Origin: Podocnemis expansa
Taxonomy: Eukaryota; Chordata; Testudines; Podocnemididae
Assembly: GCA_007922195.1 (NCBI GenBank)
Contig: ML682028.1
Coordinates: forward strand, 16,122,700 to 16,186,699
Length of the DNA stretch: 64,000 nucleotides
Direction: 5' to 3'
Positions 36,401-46,116 of this stretch are shown piece after piece. The translations under genes were made by a program, and so were the position numbers. The notes under the pieces are model-generated. The model searched no databases. It saw only the letters and a list, made by a program, of their open reading frames with translations, and had not been told where the DNA came from. The first letter of the stretch is position 1; each line of letters opens with the position of its first letter.

Positions 36401-39400
36401 GGATCTTTCTGATGCTGTGCTTCAGCTCATGAGGACAAAGATGAGGAAAGTAACCTTTTGAACTGAAGGACTCGGTAACATTTTAAAGCTGACACCTACC
36501 GTAACACTACTTAATAGTGGTCCACTCAGTGCTGGTGCACTGTTCAATTTATTGGCGTCAGTACATTTCAGATATTCTTAACATTAAGCTCAACATTAAG
36601 CTATAAGCTAAGAGAAAACATTTTTTATTTGCTTATATATGTCCTGAATAAATATTGATTTACAGCTCCTAGCATGCAAATTGATGTGTGGTTGAAAATG
36701 ATATAATATGATCACAGTCATGAAATGGGCTAGCAATGCAATAAAAAGCAAGATGGCCAAAAGTTTAACCAATGGAGGGGAAGGCTCGCGGGGCACCATT
36801 TGATCTAGTGCCGGCCCTGGGTGGACTCAATCGCATTCCTTTCCCCTGGGAAAAGGGAGTGTGATCAGGGGTGTGTGTGGGGTTCCCAAAACTGTCACAT
36901 TGACTCTTTAGAGAAGTTGGCAGCCGGAGCACATGCGTGCAGATGCCAGGTTGTTCTAATTTATATCATGGGCCCAGCACACAGACAGCTCATGGTTTGC
37001 AGGCCATGCAAGTTGACTTAAAGCCAACTCTGTGTGCATACACACATACATGCACCCTTTTGTTATGCTGTGTGCAGCTCAGCTGTAGACGAGGATCTGA
37101 GCCACTGTACTGAGATTTGGAGCAACCCCTGCTGCCATTCCCCATCCAGTAGATGAGGCTGACAGTCCAGCATGGTGATTTTGCTGCTCTGGGGAGAAGA
37201 TTTGAGCCACCTGTGCAGGGAGGGCCTGCATCATCAGTTACCCACGGAAATGAGTACCACAAATCTCTCCATACCAACATTAAGAGAGAAGCGTGGGAGT
37301 GGAAATGTGCCCAGTGGATTCATGCCAGTGCTGCTGATCCACTGATTAAAAAAAACAAGGAGTTGCGTGGTACTTTAAAACTAACAGATTTATTTTTCAC
37401 ATGAGCTTTCGTGGGAGAAAATCCCACTTTGTCAGATGCTTCGAAGATGGGTGAACTTGGAAAGCTCATGCGAAAAATAAATCCGTTAGTCTTAAAGTGC
37501 CACACGACTCCTTTTTTTTTTATTTTGCTGGACTAGACTAACACGGCTATTCCTTTGGAAATTGAACCACTGATTCACTCCGCCCAGCAAGGCAGCGGTG
37601 AAGCTGAGTAAGCAGGAGTGTGTACAAGACACCTGAAGTGGGGATTTTTGTTCTTCCCCCTTTCCTGTAGAATTCCCCTGCCCACAGCATATCTGACCAC
37701 AGGGATGAGGGTACTGGTGTGTATGAAGTGGGCTTGAGCGGCTTATCACTTTCTGTGAAATGCAGGAAGCCAGCGTCTCATCCAAATGCCGCCTGCGTGA
37801 ATCACATTGCTTTATGTGCTGCTCCTTATGTGCATCAGGGAATGCGCCGCACTCTGCTGATTCCACTTTAAATTTCCTCATCGTTTATGAGTAATTAAGA
37901 GTAGGGAGTATTTTCTCCATCTCCAAATACATTTTGACTTGGCATGTGGTTAAATGGCCATATGTCCTCCTCTGCAGCATCTGGTACAAAGCGGGCCATT
38001 TCACATGCAGGGAATCCCATGTCCTGCATGTTTTATAAGGCTGGAATTTCAAAATAAAGTTAAGATCAGGGTGGTCAAGGCTTTCAAAACTACCTGGTGA
38101 TTAAGAAGCCTGATTTCAAAAAAGGCTGAGCACCCACACTGTGAAAAAGAGTGCCTTAATGGTGCCTTATGTTGGATAGGCCTAAAGTAAGGATGCCCAG
38201 GATTTTAAAAAATAAGAGACTATAGTTAGGCACCATATTCCACTGGCAGATGGATTTTCAGACCTGCTGAAGGACCCAGTCTCTCTTCAACCATGCTGTA
38301 ACTTAACCAGATCAAAATGTGTTTTATAATACAGTCTTCAAACCAAAAATCCTTAATCCCATAATGAACATGCCTGAAAACTCCCATAACACTCTCACGT
38401 AGACTTTGTCTAGAGTAAAAATCAGCAGAGCGGAAAAGGAGAACATTCAGAACTCCCATACTACAGCAGGGGCATAAGACACTGGTCAGAAAGGGAACGA
38501 ATTGGGCAACAGATGCATGAAAGAAGGATTAAGCTTTTTTGCAAGACCTTCAATTACTAAGCTCACTTTACAGGAAGGTCTTAAATTAGTAGAAGGAAGT
38601 TGGAATTAATCACTTACAACAAATGTAGAATGATTATGAAGTATAGGAACAATAAGGCCTCGGTATCAACATGATCATTTCAACCTCTCTGTCTCCTTTT
38701 CCTTATGGTCTTTTTAAGGCAACAGTTACTGGAATGCCTACGGCATCTGCCTCCTTCTCTCTCAGACAAGTGTAACGGATATTTTGGGGATTTAAAAATT
38801 AGATTCTTGAACACTTACACGTCATAAAAAAATAATTGCTGTACTTGGTGCTCAGGTAACACATTTCATCAGATGATCTCTGCCCACTTTGCTAAGGTAA
38901 CTACAGATTCATATTTTATTTTACAAGTGGTGAAACTGAGTCACAGAAGGGTTGGGTCACTTGCTTGATGAATACTTGAAGAGCTCCTGGGAAGTCAATT
39001 ACATAATGTTTGCTCCAGCTTCGTCAGTGTGCAGTACGTTTGGTGTTGATCAGATATTCTCCTTTATGTCAAATCTGTGTTTTCCCTTTTTTTTCTTCTT
39101 TTTTGCAAGGATTATGAATACCCTCTTCATTCTCACAGTGCCAACCACCAAAAGAATGACCGCTGCCCTCCACCCCCACAGACTTTACCCGAGCGAGCGT
39201 GCGAGGTGACCAGCTGTCGCTCAGATTCTGAATGTGAAAGACACAAGCGGTGTTGTTACAATGGGTGCATCTATGCCTGCTTAGAGTCGGTACAGCCACC
39301 TCCAGGTATGGTGGGCCATGAGATCAAACTACCTCAGAAAGAAATGTCCAAGATACAGGTGGAAAGAGCTGAAATAACAATGGTAGACAGTGGAATGGGG

Positions 39401-42400
39401 GGGAGATACATATATGTATTAGATCTAAAATAGGACTTGGGGTTTGAGCTTGAATCAAGACCTAAGCTTTTGTTCCATGATAATGAGAGCTACCTCATAT
39501 GATTTTTGACTCAAGAGAATGGAAATGGCAAAAGATCAGCTCAGCTTGCAATATTCTCACCGACATGAGTGGCGGAAATCTTATAAGATCAGTTATTTTC
39601 TCTGCATTATACATTAGCTAAACTTCTTGGCCACATGACTAGTAACTAGAGACGGTGGCCATATTTAATTTTCAAAATGGCTATGAAAACTCTTCACAAA
39701 GTTTTGAAGGAAAAAAATGAGGTTTTTTTTTTCTTGCTGGTTTTCCACCAGTTTAGAGTGTTTCAAAAATTCAAAATCATGACAAAAAATGGTAGTGAAA
39801 GATTCTTCTCTTGTTTTAACCTGTTATGCCAGTATCATTGTATAGAAAAGACTGAGGTGCTTTAACCAGATATGTGCCAAAGCCAGAGATTCTGATCATT
39901 GTTGAGAACTAGTTTCTGGACAGTCCTCCTCCTTTTTGTTATAGTGGATACTGTTAACGTTGCATCTGATGAAGTGGGTTGCAGCCCATGGAAGCTTATG
40001 CTCAAAGAAATTAGTCTTTAAGGTGCCAGGATCCTCATTGTTCTTACTGTATACCAGCTAACACGGCTATCCCTCCAGAACTGTTAATGTTGCAATGGAT
40101 TTAGTCTCTGCCCGAAGATGAATTTATTTAAAAAGTTTGAGCAAAATCCTTTCTTCTGTTTCCGAATTAAGAGGGCATTAAAAAAAGTTATGGTTTTCCA
40201 ACTGTGCAATAATTCTAATAACATCTTTTTGAGAGAGAAGGTAGGTCAGCAGTTAAAGCAATGCACAGAGTACAGACACTGCAAGCCCAGTTATTAGGGG
40301 CCAGAAGAGCAGCGTAGATGGTGAGGTACAGCTTAAGCAGAATAGAGTAAGCGCTCTGCATATCTGAACCCCCAGGGTACATATGTACATGGCTCAGGCT
40401 CATGTATATAAGGCTATTTTTAGCAGTTCAACGTCCGGCTGCCGGAGCCTTTCCTCACCTCAGTGACAGGCAAGGAACGGCTCTGCCAGTGGTGAAAGGC
40501 TCGGTCAGCTCTCCGCTACCTCTTTCTTGCCAGAACCTTTTTCCCGTGCCTCCCAGCTGCTGGAGACTTTCACCAGCACATTTGGCTACACACCACGGTG
40601 AGAAGTGTGGACACGGCCTGTCTGTCGTGCAATGTGTAGCGAGCCATACAATGTCTGTGCTCTACACTCTGCTGTAAGTTTAGACATAGCCAGGGATTCA
40701 GTAAAACTGGCTTGAAATTTGTCACGGACACCATTTTTCATTGAACTGTGGCTTCTTTCGGGCTGCATAGAGAACAAGGAATCTGCTTCTGAGCATGTTG
40801 CAGTGCTAGCACATTGGGGACCCTAAGCGGGAATATTTTTGTAATTATTAATACATGTAATAATTAATAGGGGGCTCTCGAGCTGTTTGTGGCCATGAGC
40901 AATTGTTTAATCTGTTTCTGCCTCCCTCCGGATCTCCTCTCACAGGCATTTGCTTTGACTTGTAGCCTCGCTCAATGAACTGCTGCCCATTTTCGGGCTG
41001 ATCTTACAAGGTGCCAGGTCATGGCCCGATCCAAAAGCAACAGACATCAATGAGAGTGCCTCCATTGACTTTGACTGACTTTTCGCCCTCTATGGCACCA
41101 TGATGCTGGGGTCCTTGATGTGAATTGTTGTGATCAAGCTGAGGCTGAGACATTTTGAATCTAAATACCTCACTGAAACACACCCAGCAAAACTCTCCCT
41201 GAAGAACTCTGCCTCCCTCATCACCAGGGACTGGAAAAAATCAGTGGCTTGAAAATAATTGTGTGTCCTATGACTGCTCAACCTTAACAATATGCTTTTT
41301 GTTTAAAATAGTTTTAGACTGGTTGGTGCAGCCGAAACCACGTTGGCTGGGAGGAAACGGTTGGTTGTTAGACGGACCGGAGGAAGTTTTACAAGGTACA
41401 GTGACAACAACTCGGCATTTTAATCACCTGGGCAGTATGGGTTGTTGAATTCTGCCGGACACAGGACACGGAAGCAATTCAGTACCAATAAAGCAGTCCT
41501 TTTTACAAGGAAGAATAGTAAATACTGTGGTTTCAGTTCAGAATTTCAGCCTTTTCTGAAACCCCACTTAATCTACATTGCAGAATCAGTGCTAGCATGG
41601 AAAGAACACTTCCTGTAAACTTTAATTTTGACATACAGTGTGAAAAGGCCAAGTAGTAACAGATTAGTGATTGTACTCTGTGTGGCTTCCAGGCTTGTGA
41701 AATCAATCAAATATGAAACCTACAGCAAAAGGTTTGCTTTCAATAGACAACTCTGCTGAAAGCCTCCTTATTAGGTGCAAACTTATTGTCTTCTATCTGC
41801 TATACAGATGCATAACCAGTGCTCATTAATGCATGGAAATTTGATTGTCAGGGAAAAGTAATGTGAACATTATGAGCTGAGAATATGCCCGATGCAACTT
41901 GTAGAAGATTTTGCCTCAAGTCTGACATGCCAGTATAACCTGACAATACAGTATTGCTTCTCCTTCTGCATGTGTGGATATTTGAGTAGGTTGATGGATG
42001 CACAGGGGAGAGTCATTTCCTTCCCAACACATAACCCTAACTACGTATAAATTACTTCCATGACTCAATGGTGAGATTAGTTTGTCTGAAGTGCTGGGTG
42101 AAAAATGAGAGTCGCTCCTAGTTAAGCTTAAACAGTTTCTTGTAACCTTTAATTTGTAAATTTTGAAAACTATGCTAGTATGCACCATTTTCCCTTATAT
42201 CTTCTCCACTCTCTCGCTGTCTAGCACTGTCTGTTATAACCTGTTCCACAGCTTAACACAGACTCAAGTTATCTCATCTGTAGACCTGCCTATTCTGAAC
42301 CCAACTAAGCATTTTATGCATAAATCATAATGACCATAATCTAATATATTTTTGCTTCCTCTTCAAAAATGTACTTTTTTTTTTTATCTACTTCTATACT

Positions 42401-45400
42401 GATCTCCCTTTCAGGGGCGTCACTGGCGCTGGGATGAAGGGGCTAGAGGCCTGAGTCCCAGCGCCCAAGCCCCGGATCTGCTGCTGGGCCTCCTGTGGCG
42501 GCATCCCGCTCATCTGGCTCAAGCCCCGAGTCCCAGCGCGCCGAGTCCCAGTTTTTTTCCTGGGTCAGCAGCATTTCTACTCCCTTATGTTCTCCTCTGT
42601 TAATTCTACTGACTCCATCCAGTTACTTTTATCTTACGGGTCTGGTTTTCTGACCTCGGGTTCTTCCTTGTTAACTTGTCTTGCAGGGCACCTAAGGTTA
42701 CAGATCCCTCAAAACATGTTGGTTCACTCTGCTATTTACACAGATAAGGTTTTACAAAGCAAGACACACAAACCAGGATTCATGGTTTACGTAACCTGGA
42801 AGCTGTTGTAACTGAACTCAGAAATGCTCCATCAGCAGGGATCGATACAAAAGGAGAAATGCCTTTATATTTTTCTCTTAAATGCATAGAATTCATTTCT
42901 GCAGCCTGTTTAGTGTATATTTTTGAAGAAAGTGAGATGTCTCTGTGTGGTCTTGTGGTTAAAGCACAGAAACAGGAGTTAGGAGTCCCAGATACTGTTT
43001 CTGGTGCTGACACACGTTTGCTGTATCCCTTGGCCGTGTCACTTAACCCTCCTGTGCTTCACTTTCTTACAGATAGGTATAGTACTGGGCTTCCCCATAG
43101 GAGTCATGGGTGAGAATTAATACATTTGTTAATAGATGTAGAGCACTTGAATATGTTGGGCCCATTCCCTGCTGTTCCCAGTGCTCTCAGGACACAGAAG
43201 TAAAAGAGAAGTGCCAGGGAGCTGGTAGTGATTTCCTGGATCTCTATTCAGCTTTGGGTGCTGGTTAAAACAACTGGAGGGCTTCTCTAAACTGTGCAAG
43301 CAGGAAACATCCCTGGAAAGAACATCCACTGTTCAGAGCATGGTCAGCTCCCCAGCCACCTCTTCAAACAGCCCCCAGCACGGACCTTGTAAAAGTCTTC
43401 ATAAAGTTGACAATGCAATGTGATCTCACTAAGTCGAATTAATAAGGTCTACTTAAAGTCGACTTTAAGTAGACTTTATTAAGTTGACTTAATAAAGTCA
43501 ACTGAGCTTTTGTAGTGTAGACATAGCCTTTGAGAGGAGTAAAGCAGACAAAATGTTCTGGGGTGCTCTCTCTTAGTGTTAAATATTCAATATTAGTATT
43601 TGCAAGCATGCTGCGCTCTTTGCTTAAAGGAAACAGCAGGATTATTGTTCTTTGGTTAGCCGCGGATGGCAAGATCCAGATTTATAACATGGAGGCTTGT
43701 TTTCCAGCTGAGGCCTGCAGCACCACTGAGGATGGGGACGAGCCCCTGCGTTGCCCCACTGGATATGAATGCCACATCATCAGTCCCGGCAACATGGCCG
43801 AAGGAATCCCCAATCGGGGTCAGTGCATCAAGCTACGCGGAAATGCTGGTCAGTTCTTTTGAAAACATCCATCCTCCCTTACTGTGTCCAAGAGTTTGTG
43901 TTCCAAAGGGGCAAATAAAAGAGATTAAGCTGGAACTTGAACTGTGTAGAAGCCTGCTAGATTGCCTCAAATTATATCTGTTTTCTTAAATAAATGCTCT
44001 CTGTTTAAGGGAGACTGTGACTCCTTAGATCTTGTCTATTGGAGTGCAGCGTACACCTTTTAATGGTCAGAGTTTTTAGGAGGATCGTGTGACTGCATGG
44101 ATTCACTGACCAAAATGTACCAGTAGAGTCTGCAGAGCAACCTATGAACACCAAGACAATACAACTGCAGGCATAGGAAGGCAATATGTATCTTCTATTC
44201 CCTGCTCGCATGTTGAGGGTAGCAGTCTTGACTTCCCTAGTTCCCATGTCGGGTTGTCTGTCTATGGACCAGGGCCAGGATTTAATCCAAAGGAAGCAGT
44301 TAGGAGTAAAACCTGGTTAGATGCCTTTTCATACGTAGGCTTGAAAGGATTCAATTTTTATTGGTAAACATTAATTTCATCCTGCACCTAAAAACCAATG
44401 AAAAATATTTCCATTGCTCCCAGTAAAAATGTCCAGCTGGGCAAAGTAAGAAATGTGCTGCTGGAGATCTGATTAGAGTTTGATTTAAAGATATTACCTA
44501 CGTTGACAATTTGTGTTAACAATTTTAAAGCTTTAACTCTTTGAATCTCAGGATCTACTGTCATTCAATAATTATTGTCTGACCTCCCCATGTCCCACAA
44601 AAGTGAAAACTTAAATTGATAAAATAGAAAAAAAATTGCTTAAAAATAAACATTGATAATAGCTGTTGAAATTATTTTTTTTTAAATCAAATTCTGCCAA
44701 GCCTGATCATAATGTGCGTTATTATTTTACAGATGGACGCAACCTAAGGCATAAATATTACAAGGAGTATTTTGGTAAGATGCCATCTGGGGTCTTTTGT
44801 ATTGCTAATCTTTACAGAGGGCAAATTGTTTAAGAGGAATTTGTTGTTTGTAAAAGAGACAGGCACGGTGGGGAGACACACCGCAGAAGCATCTCTGCAC
44901 AACTTTGCCAATGCATCTCAGGGTAGACATGCAATGCCCATATTGCAGGGCTGTTGAGAGCTGAGACTTACGGGGAAAAAAATTCCAGTCTTGCAAGGGA
45001 AAAAGCAACCTATTACTTTGCACCTTTTCTTGTTGATTTTCTGTACCTTAGTTTGAGCATGGTAAGTCTCAGGTCTATAATGGAATGGGCGTGTCAGGTG
45101 AGAGTCTTCAGTTATGCCTATGCAACCTAACTGATGTGCTGGAAGTAACCAGAGCAGGATTTGGGGACCTCATTGGGACCGTACTGATGTAACTTAAAGA
45201 AAAATCTCAACCCTAGACCTAGAACTGCTATGACATTCCCACCGAAGAACTCAAAAATAAGACACACAGCATTACAAACAGAGAGCTAGAGACAGTTTTG
45301 TCTGTTCGTTACTGAAAGGATATACTGCAGACCCTAACTTTGCAGAATTTGGTTTTACAGGAAGCAGTTCCAATAACATAGTGAAGCAGCAGCAGAAGCA

Positions 45401-45410
45401 TTTAGGTTAA
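27334..45410 (+). CDS. WFDC1: WFDC1 (WAP four-disulfide core domain 1, ps20), complete spliced CDS
   Basis: The six exons listed separately (156+196+84+141+42+50 nt) join in frame into 222 codons plus TAA, close to the 220 residues of human WFDC1. Seen: an N-terminal hydrophobic signal core (about residues 18-31), a KNLWKRAL motif after it, and one complete WAP domain with eight cysteines (C71, C83, C88, C94, C100, C101, C105, C109). Then come the family-specific block LDWLVQPKPRWLGGNGWLLD (119-138), a second Cys cluster (C149, C161, C167, C185), and a basic Gln/His-rich tail ending QQQKHLG. Known of the family: a secreted WAP protein, described as ps20, a prostate stromal growth inhibitor; WAP domains often inhibit serine proteases. 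Antiprotease activity is not proven by the sequence. All introns have GT/AG borders and consistent phases (0,1,1,1,1). No frameshift or premature stop was seen. Confidence 0.96.
27885..28115 (+). mobile_element. MIR-like (CORE-type) SINE
   Basis: AGAGCAGGGCAACTGGGAGC...CTGTGAAATGGGGATGATAT...ATGCCTTGAGATCC...AAGGCACTGTATAAATG; it has the MIR layout of a tRNA-related head, a core, and a tail in sense order. Confidence 0.75.
28158..29339 (-). mobile_element. CR1 LINE, 1.2-kb antisense copy in WFDC1 intron 1
   Basis: On the minus strand this is the 3' part of a CR1: a fragment starting at TTAACGGTTCACTGTC, the GCACTACTCTTAGGAAGGAA block, the GAGGCCTAGCTGGAGTTCTG block, and the 3' UTR end near 28158. 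It is diverged, with no intact reading frame. It ends at the PLE pair at 29350. Confidence 0.82.
29350..29572. mobile_element. Inverted pair of PLE 3' ends at the end of a CR1
   Basis: Head-to-head arms joined at TCAGACTGATGAAG. Exact 10-bp duplication TTCTTTGAAT (29340-29349 and 29573-29582). It sits directly at the end of the antisense CR1, in WFDC1 intron 1. Confidence 0.86.
29757..29850 (-). mobile_element. Diverged PLE-like tail
   Basis: GGTGGGTGAGGTATTGTCTTTTATTAGGCC...GAGCTTGCACACAGATCTCCTTCAG resembles another turtle PLE tail subfamily. Family assignment is from recognition only. Confidence 0.45.
31012..31211. mobile_element. Inverted pair of PLE 3' ends
   Basis: Left arm AAAGGGCTAGCCGTGTTAGTC...CTTCATCAG, centre AC, right arm TGATGAAGTGGG...GGACTCCTTGC. 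Exact 13-bp duplication TTGTATTTATTCT (30999-31011 and 31212-31224). It has clean boundaries and arms that remain similar, so it may be one of the younger insertions. Confidence 0.88.
31253..31675. mobile_element. Self-complementary MITE, AAGTCAACTT type
   Basis: Termini GGCAATGTCTGCACTGC and AGTGCAGACACTCCC, flanked by a 3-bp ATA on each side. The internal units resemble the 18677 copy with many C-to-T or G-to-A differences at the GTCGAC centre. Confidence 0.72.
31998..32408. mobile_element. Self-complementary MITE, AGTTTGAACT type
   Basis: Termini GGGTATGTCTACACTTG and TTGTGTAGACATAGCC. Interior of TTAGTTTGAATTAAGG and its complement. A third internal-unit type with the same ends. Confidence 0.72.
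35744..35842 (-). mobile_element. CR1 LINE tail fragment
   Basis: ATCATAGGGCTGGAAGGGAC-CTCATGAGATCATTGAG, the reverse of a CR1 3' terminus, followed by AATTGAACCCAGGACCTTCT. Confidence 0.7.
35855..35882. repeat. (TC)n-(AC)n microsatellite
   Basis: TCTGTCTGTCTCTCTCTCTC then CACACACAC. Confidence 0.85.
37348..37566. mobile_element. Inverted pair of PLE 3' ends
   Basis: The right arm is longer at its outer end and keeps the terminus CACGGCTATTCCTTTGGAA plus TTGAA. Exact 9-bp duplication CCACTGATT (37339-37347 and 37567-37575). Confidence 0.86.
38905..38965 (-). mobile_element. MIR-like SINE fragment
   Basis: TTTTACAAGTGGTGAAACTG-AGTCACAGAAGGGTTGGGTCACTTGC is the reverse of the conserved MIR part. 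Confidence 0.55.
39110..39305 (+). CDS. WFDC1: WFDC1 coding exon 2 (entire WAP domain)
   Basis: Encodes residues 53-117 plus the first base of codon 118. All eight WAP cysteines lie in this one exon, in the order DRC, AC, SC, EC, RCC, NGC, YAC, with the typical adjacent pair CC and the CCYNGCIYAC signature. The acceptor is preceded by a nearly pure T/C tract. The donor is CAG|GTATGG and leaves phase 1. A WAP core on a single exon is usual for the family. Confidence 0.97.
39958..40085 (+). mobile_element. PLE 3' end of a different subfamily
   Basis: GCATCTGATGAAGTGGGTTG-CAGCCCATGGAAGCTTATGC...CTTTAAGGTGCCAGG...GCTAACACGGCTATCCCTCC. It keeps GCAGCCCA where most copies here have TCTCCCA, so it is a separate, probably older subfamily. 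Confidence 0.6.
40266..40692. mobile_element. Probable MITE in WFDC1 intron 2
   Basis: Left GAGTACAGACACTGCAAGCC, right CTGCTGTAAGTTTAGACATAGCC. The interior is not self-complementary over its full length. Confidence 0.45.
41312..41395 (+). CDS. WFDC1: WFDC1 coding exon 3 (conserved Trp-rich linker)
   Basis: Only 84 nt, phase 1 in and phase 1 out. It encodes V118-Q145, including the run LDWLVQPKPRWLGGNGWLLD then GPEEVLQ. This block is nearly identical to human WFDC1 as I know it, and is diagnostic for WFDC1 against other WAP proteins. The donor is CAAG|GTACAG. Confidence 0.96.
42938..43155 (+). mobile_element. MIR-like SINE
   Basis: TGTGGTCTTGTGGTTAAAGC head with a box A-like motif, GGAGTTAGGAGTCCCAG, CCGTGTCACTTAACCCTCCTGTGCTTCACTTTC in pieces, and a tail with AATACATTTGTTAATAG. 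Confidence 0.7.
43396..43528. mobile_element. Truncated self-complementary MITE near WFDC1 exon 4
   Basis: Right terminus GTAGTGTAGACATAGCC and a perfect 28-bp palindrome at 43447-43474, identical to that at 18731-18758. The left terminus is not recognisable. Confidence 0.65.
43708..43848 (+). CDS. WFDC1: WFDC1 coding exon 4 (C-terminal Cys-rich region)
   Basis: 141 nt, phase 1 to phase 1. Encodes A146-A192 with EACSTTEDG, CPTGYECHI and EGIPNRGQC motifs and four cysteines. It matches the conserved half of WFDC1 that follows the WAP domain. The donor is GCTG|GTCAGT. Confidence 0.96.
43849..44732 (+). other. WFDC1: WFDC1 intron 4 (884 bp)
   Basis: GTCAGT donor; acceptor ATTATTTTACAG. I saw no recognisable mobile element or coding signal inside. 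Confidence 0.88.
44733..44774 (+). CDS. WFDC1: WFDC1 coding exon 5 (42-nt mini-exon)
   Basis: Encodes D193-F206 (DGRNLRHKYYKEYF) with split codons at both ends. It corresponds to the DGRILRHKLYKEY segment of human WFDC1. The acceptor TTTTACAG and donor G|GTAAGA are both good. The exon is too short for simple open-frame detection; it was placed by homology and phase. Confidence 0.92.
44775..45360 (+). other. WFDC1: WFDC1 intron 5 (586 bp)
   Basis: GTAAGA donor; acceptor GGTTTTACAG. No recognised repeat seen. Confidence 0.88.
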
Positions 45411-45415
45411 CACAG
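45361..45415 (+). CDS. WFDC1: WFDC1 exon 6 (C-terminus, stop, then donor)
   Basis: Coding to 45410: G207-SSSNNIVKQQQKHLG-stop, aligning with the end of the human protein (GQQKHFQ). Five nucleotides after TAA there is a near-perfect donor, CAG|GTAAGT, at 45415/45416. The exon therefore probably ends there, with a further non-coding exon downstream. A junction this close to the stop would not be expected to trigger nonsense-mediated decay. Confidence 0.88.
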
Positions 45416-45574
45416 GTAAGTGCCTTCTGAATAAAGGGTTAGATGTGGGGAAATGCATGACAGTTGCCCAAATACAGCGAGTTAAGGAAACAGTCCTTTA
45501 AGAATAAAATGAAGCTTGTCCTATACTGGACACATGCTCCACTTAGGTGTCCTTGATGCCCTAGTGGTACTGAG

Positions 45575-45680
45575 ACTATAAGAATGGCCATACTGTGTCA
45601 GACCATGGTCCGTCTATCTCAGTGTCCTGTCTTCTGGCAGTGGCCAATGCCAAATGCTTCGTAAGAGATGAACAGAGCAT
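45575..45680 (-). mobile_element. CR1 LINE tail fragment
   Basis: AAGAATGGCCATACTGTGTC-AGACCATGGTCCGTC...CTGTCTTCTGGCAGTGGCCA; the tail of the same CR1 subfamily as the copy at 58563-59770. Confidence 0.65.
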
Positions 45681-45717
45681 TTTACTAGCCCTCAGCACCT
45701 GGATGAAATTCAAAGTA

Positions 45718-46116
45718 GGGATAAGTCTACATTGCAGTGTAAACCCAGGCTCTGTACCAGTTTAGAGCCCAAATCCGTACTGTATCCATACCCAGATTAG
45801 TCTGATTTAGGCCAAGACTCCCTCTGGACTCAGAGCTGTGGACCCTCTTGGAAAGGTGGGTCAGAGCCACAGTCCTGCTGAGGTTTGAGTCCAAGCTGTC
45901 ATTTTGCAGCGTTGACGCAGCTCACGCCACAGACCCAAGTCAGAAAAGCTGCATACCACAAAGTGCATATATTGGCACAACTATGAGTCTTGGATCCAGC
46001 CCTTGTAAACCCCGGTTGCTCAATACAGTGTGGATGCTCAAGCATGGGCTTAGAAACATCAGGTCCACAAGTGCAGGTCTCACAGTCCTGGATTTACAAG
46101 GTCATGTAGACATACC
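45718..46116. mobile_element. MITE with GTCTACATTGC / TGTAGACATACC ends
   Basis: Left GGGATAAGTCTACATTGCAG, right AAGGTCATGTAGACATACC. Internal inverted halves AAACCCAGGCTC and GAGTCTTGGATCC-like. Confidence 0.55.

Larger units (their letters stand above)
27490..39109 (+). other. WFDC1: WFDC1 intron 1 (11.6 kb)
   Basis: GTGAGT donor. The acceptor follows a long T-rich tract and reads TTTTTTGCAAG. The intron contains a MIR-like SINE (27885-28115), an antisense CR1 (28158-29339), three inverted PLE pairs (29350-29572, 31012-31211, 37348-37566), a further PLE-like tail (29757-29850), two self-complementary MITEs (31253-31675, 31998-32408) and a CR1 tail (35744-35842). GC-rich stretches at about 29.95-30.12 kb and 33.70-34.47 kb hold overlapping short open frames in several phases with no recognisable domain; I see no gene there. 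32.4-33.6 kb, 34.5-35.7 kb, 35.9-37.3 kb and 37.6-38.9 kb show no recognisable coding content. Confidence 0.9.
39306..41311 (+). other. WFDC1: WFDC1 intron 2 (2.0 kb)
   Basis: GTATGG donor; the acceptor is AAAATAG before a TTTTAGAC exon start. The intron carries a diverged PLE 3' end (39958-40085) and a probable MITE-like element (about 40266-40692) with GACATAGCC-type termini. The remaining sequence shows no recognised feature. Confidence 0.9.
41396..43707 (+). other. WFDC1: WFDC1 intron 3 (2.3 kb)
   Basis: Contains a short GC-rich block (42415-42555) with repeated GAGTCCCAGCGC motifs, a MIR-like SINE (42938-43155) and a self-complementary MITE fragment (about 43396-43528) that ends only about 180 bp before exon 4. 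The acceptor is GTTTTCCAG. The rest is anonymous. Confidence 0.9.

Noticed and set aside
42938..43155. tRNA gene
   Set aside because: The box A-like GTGGTTAAAGC is the degenerate head of a MIR-like SINE. No cloverleaf can be formed.
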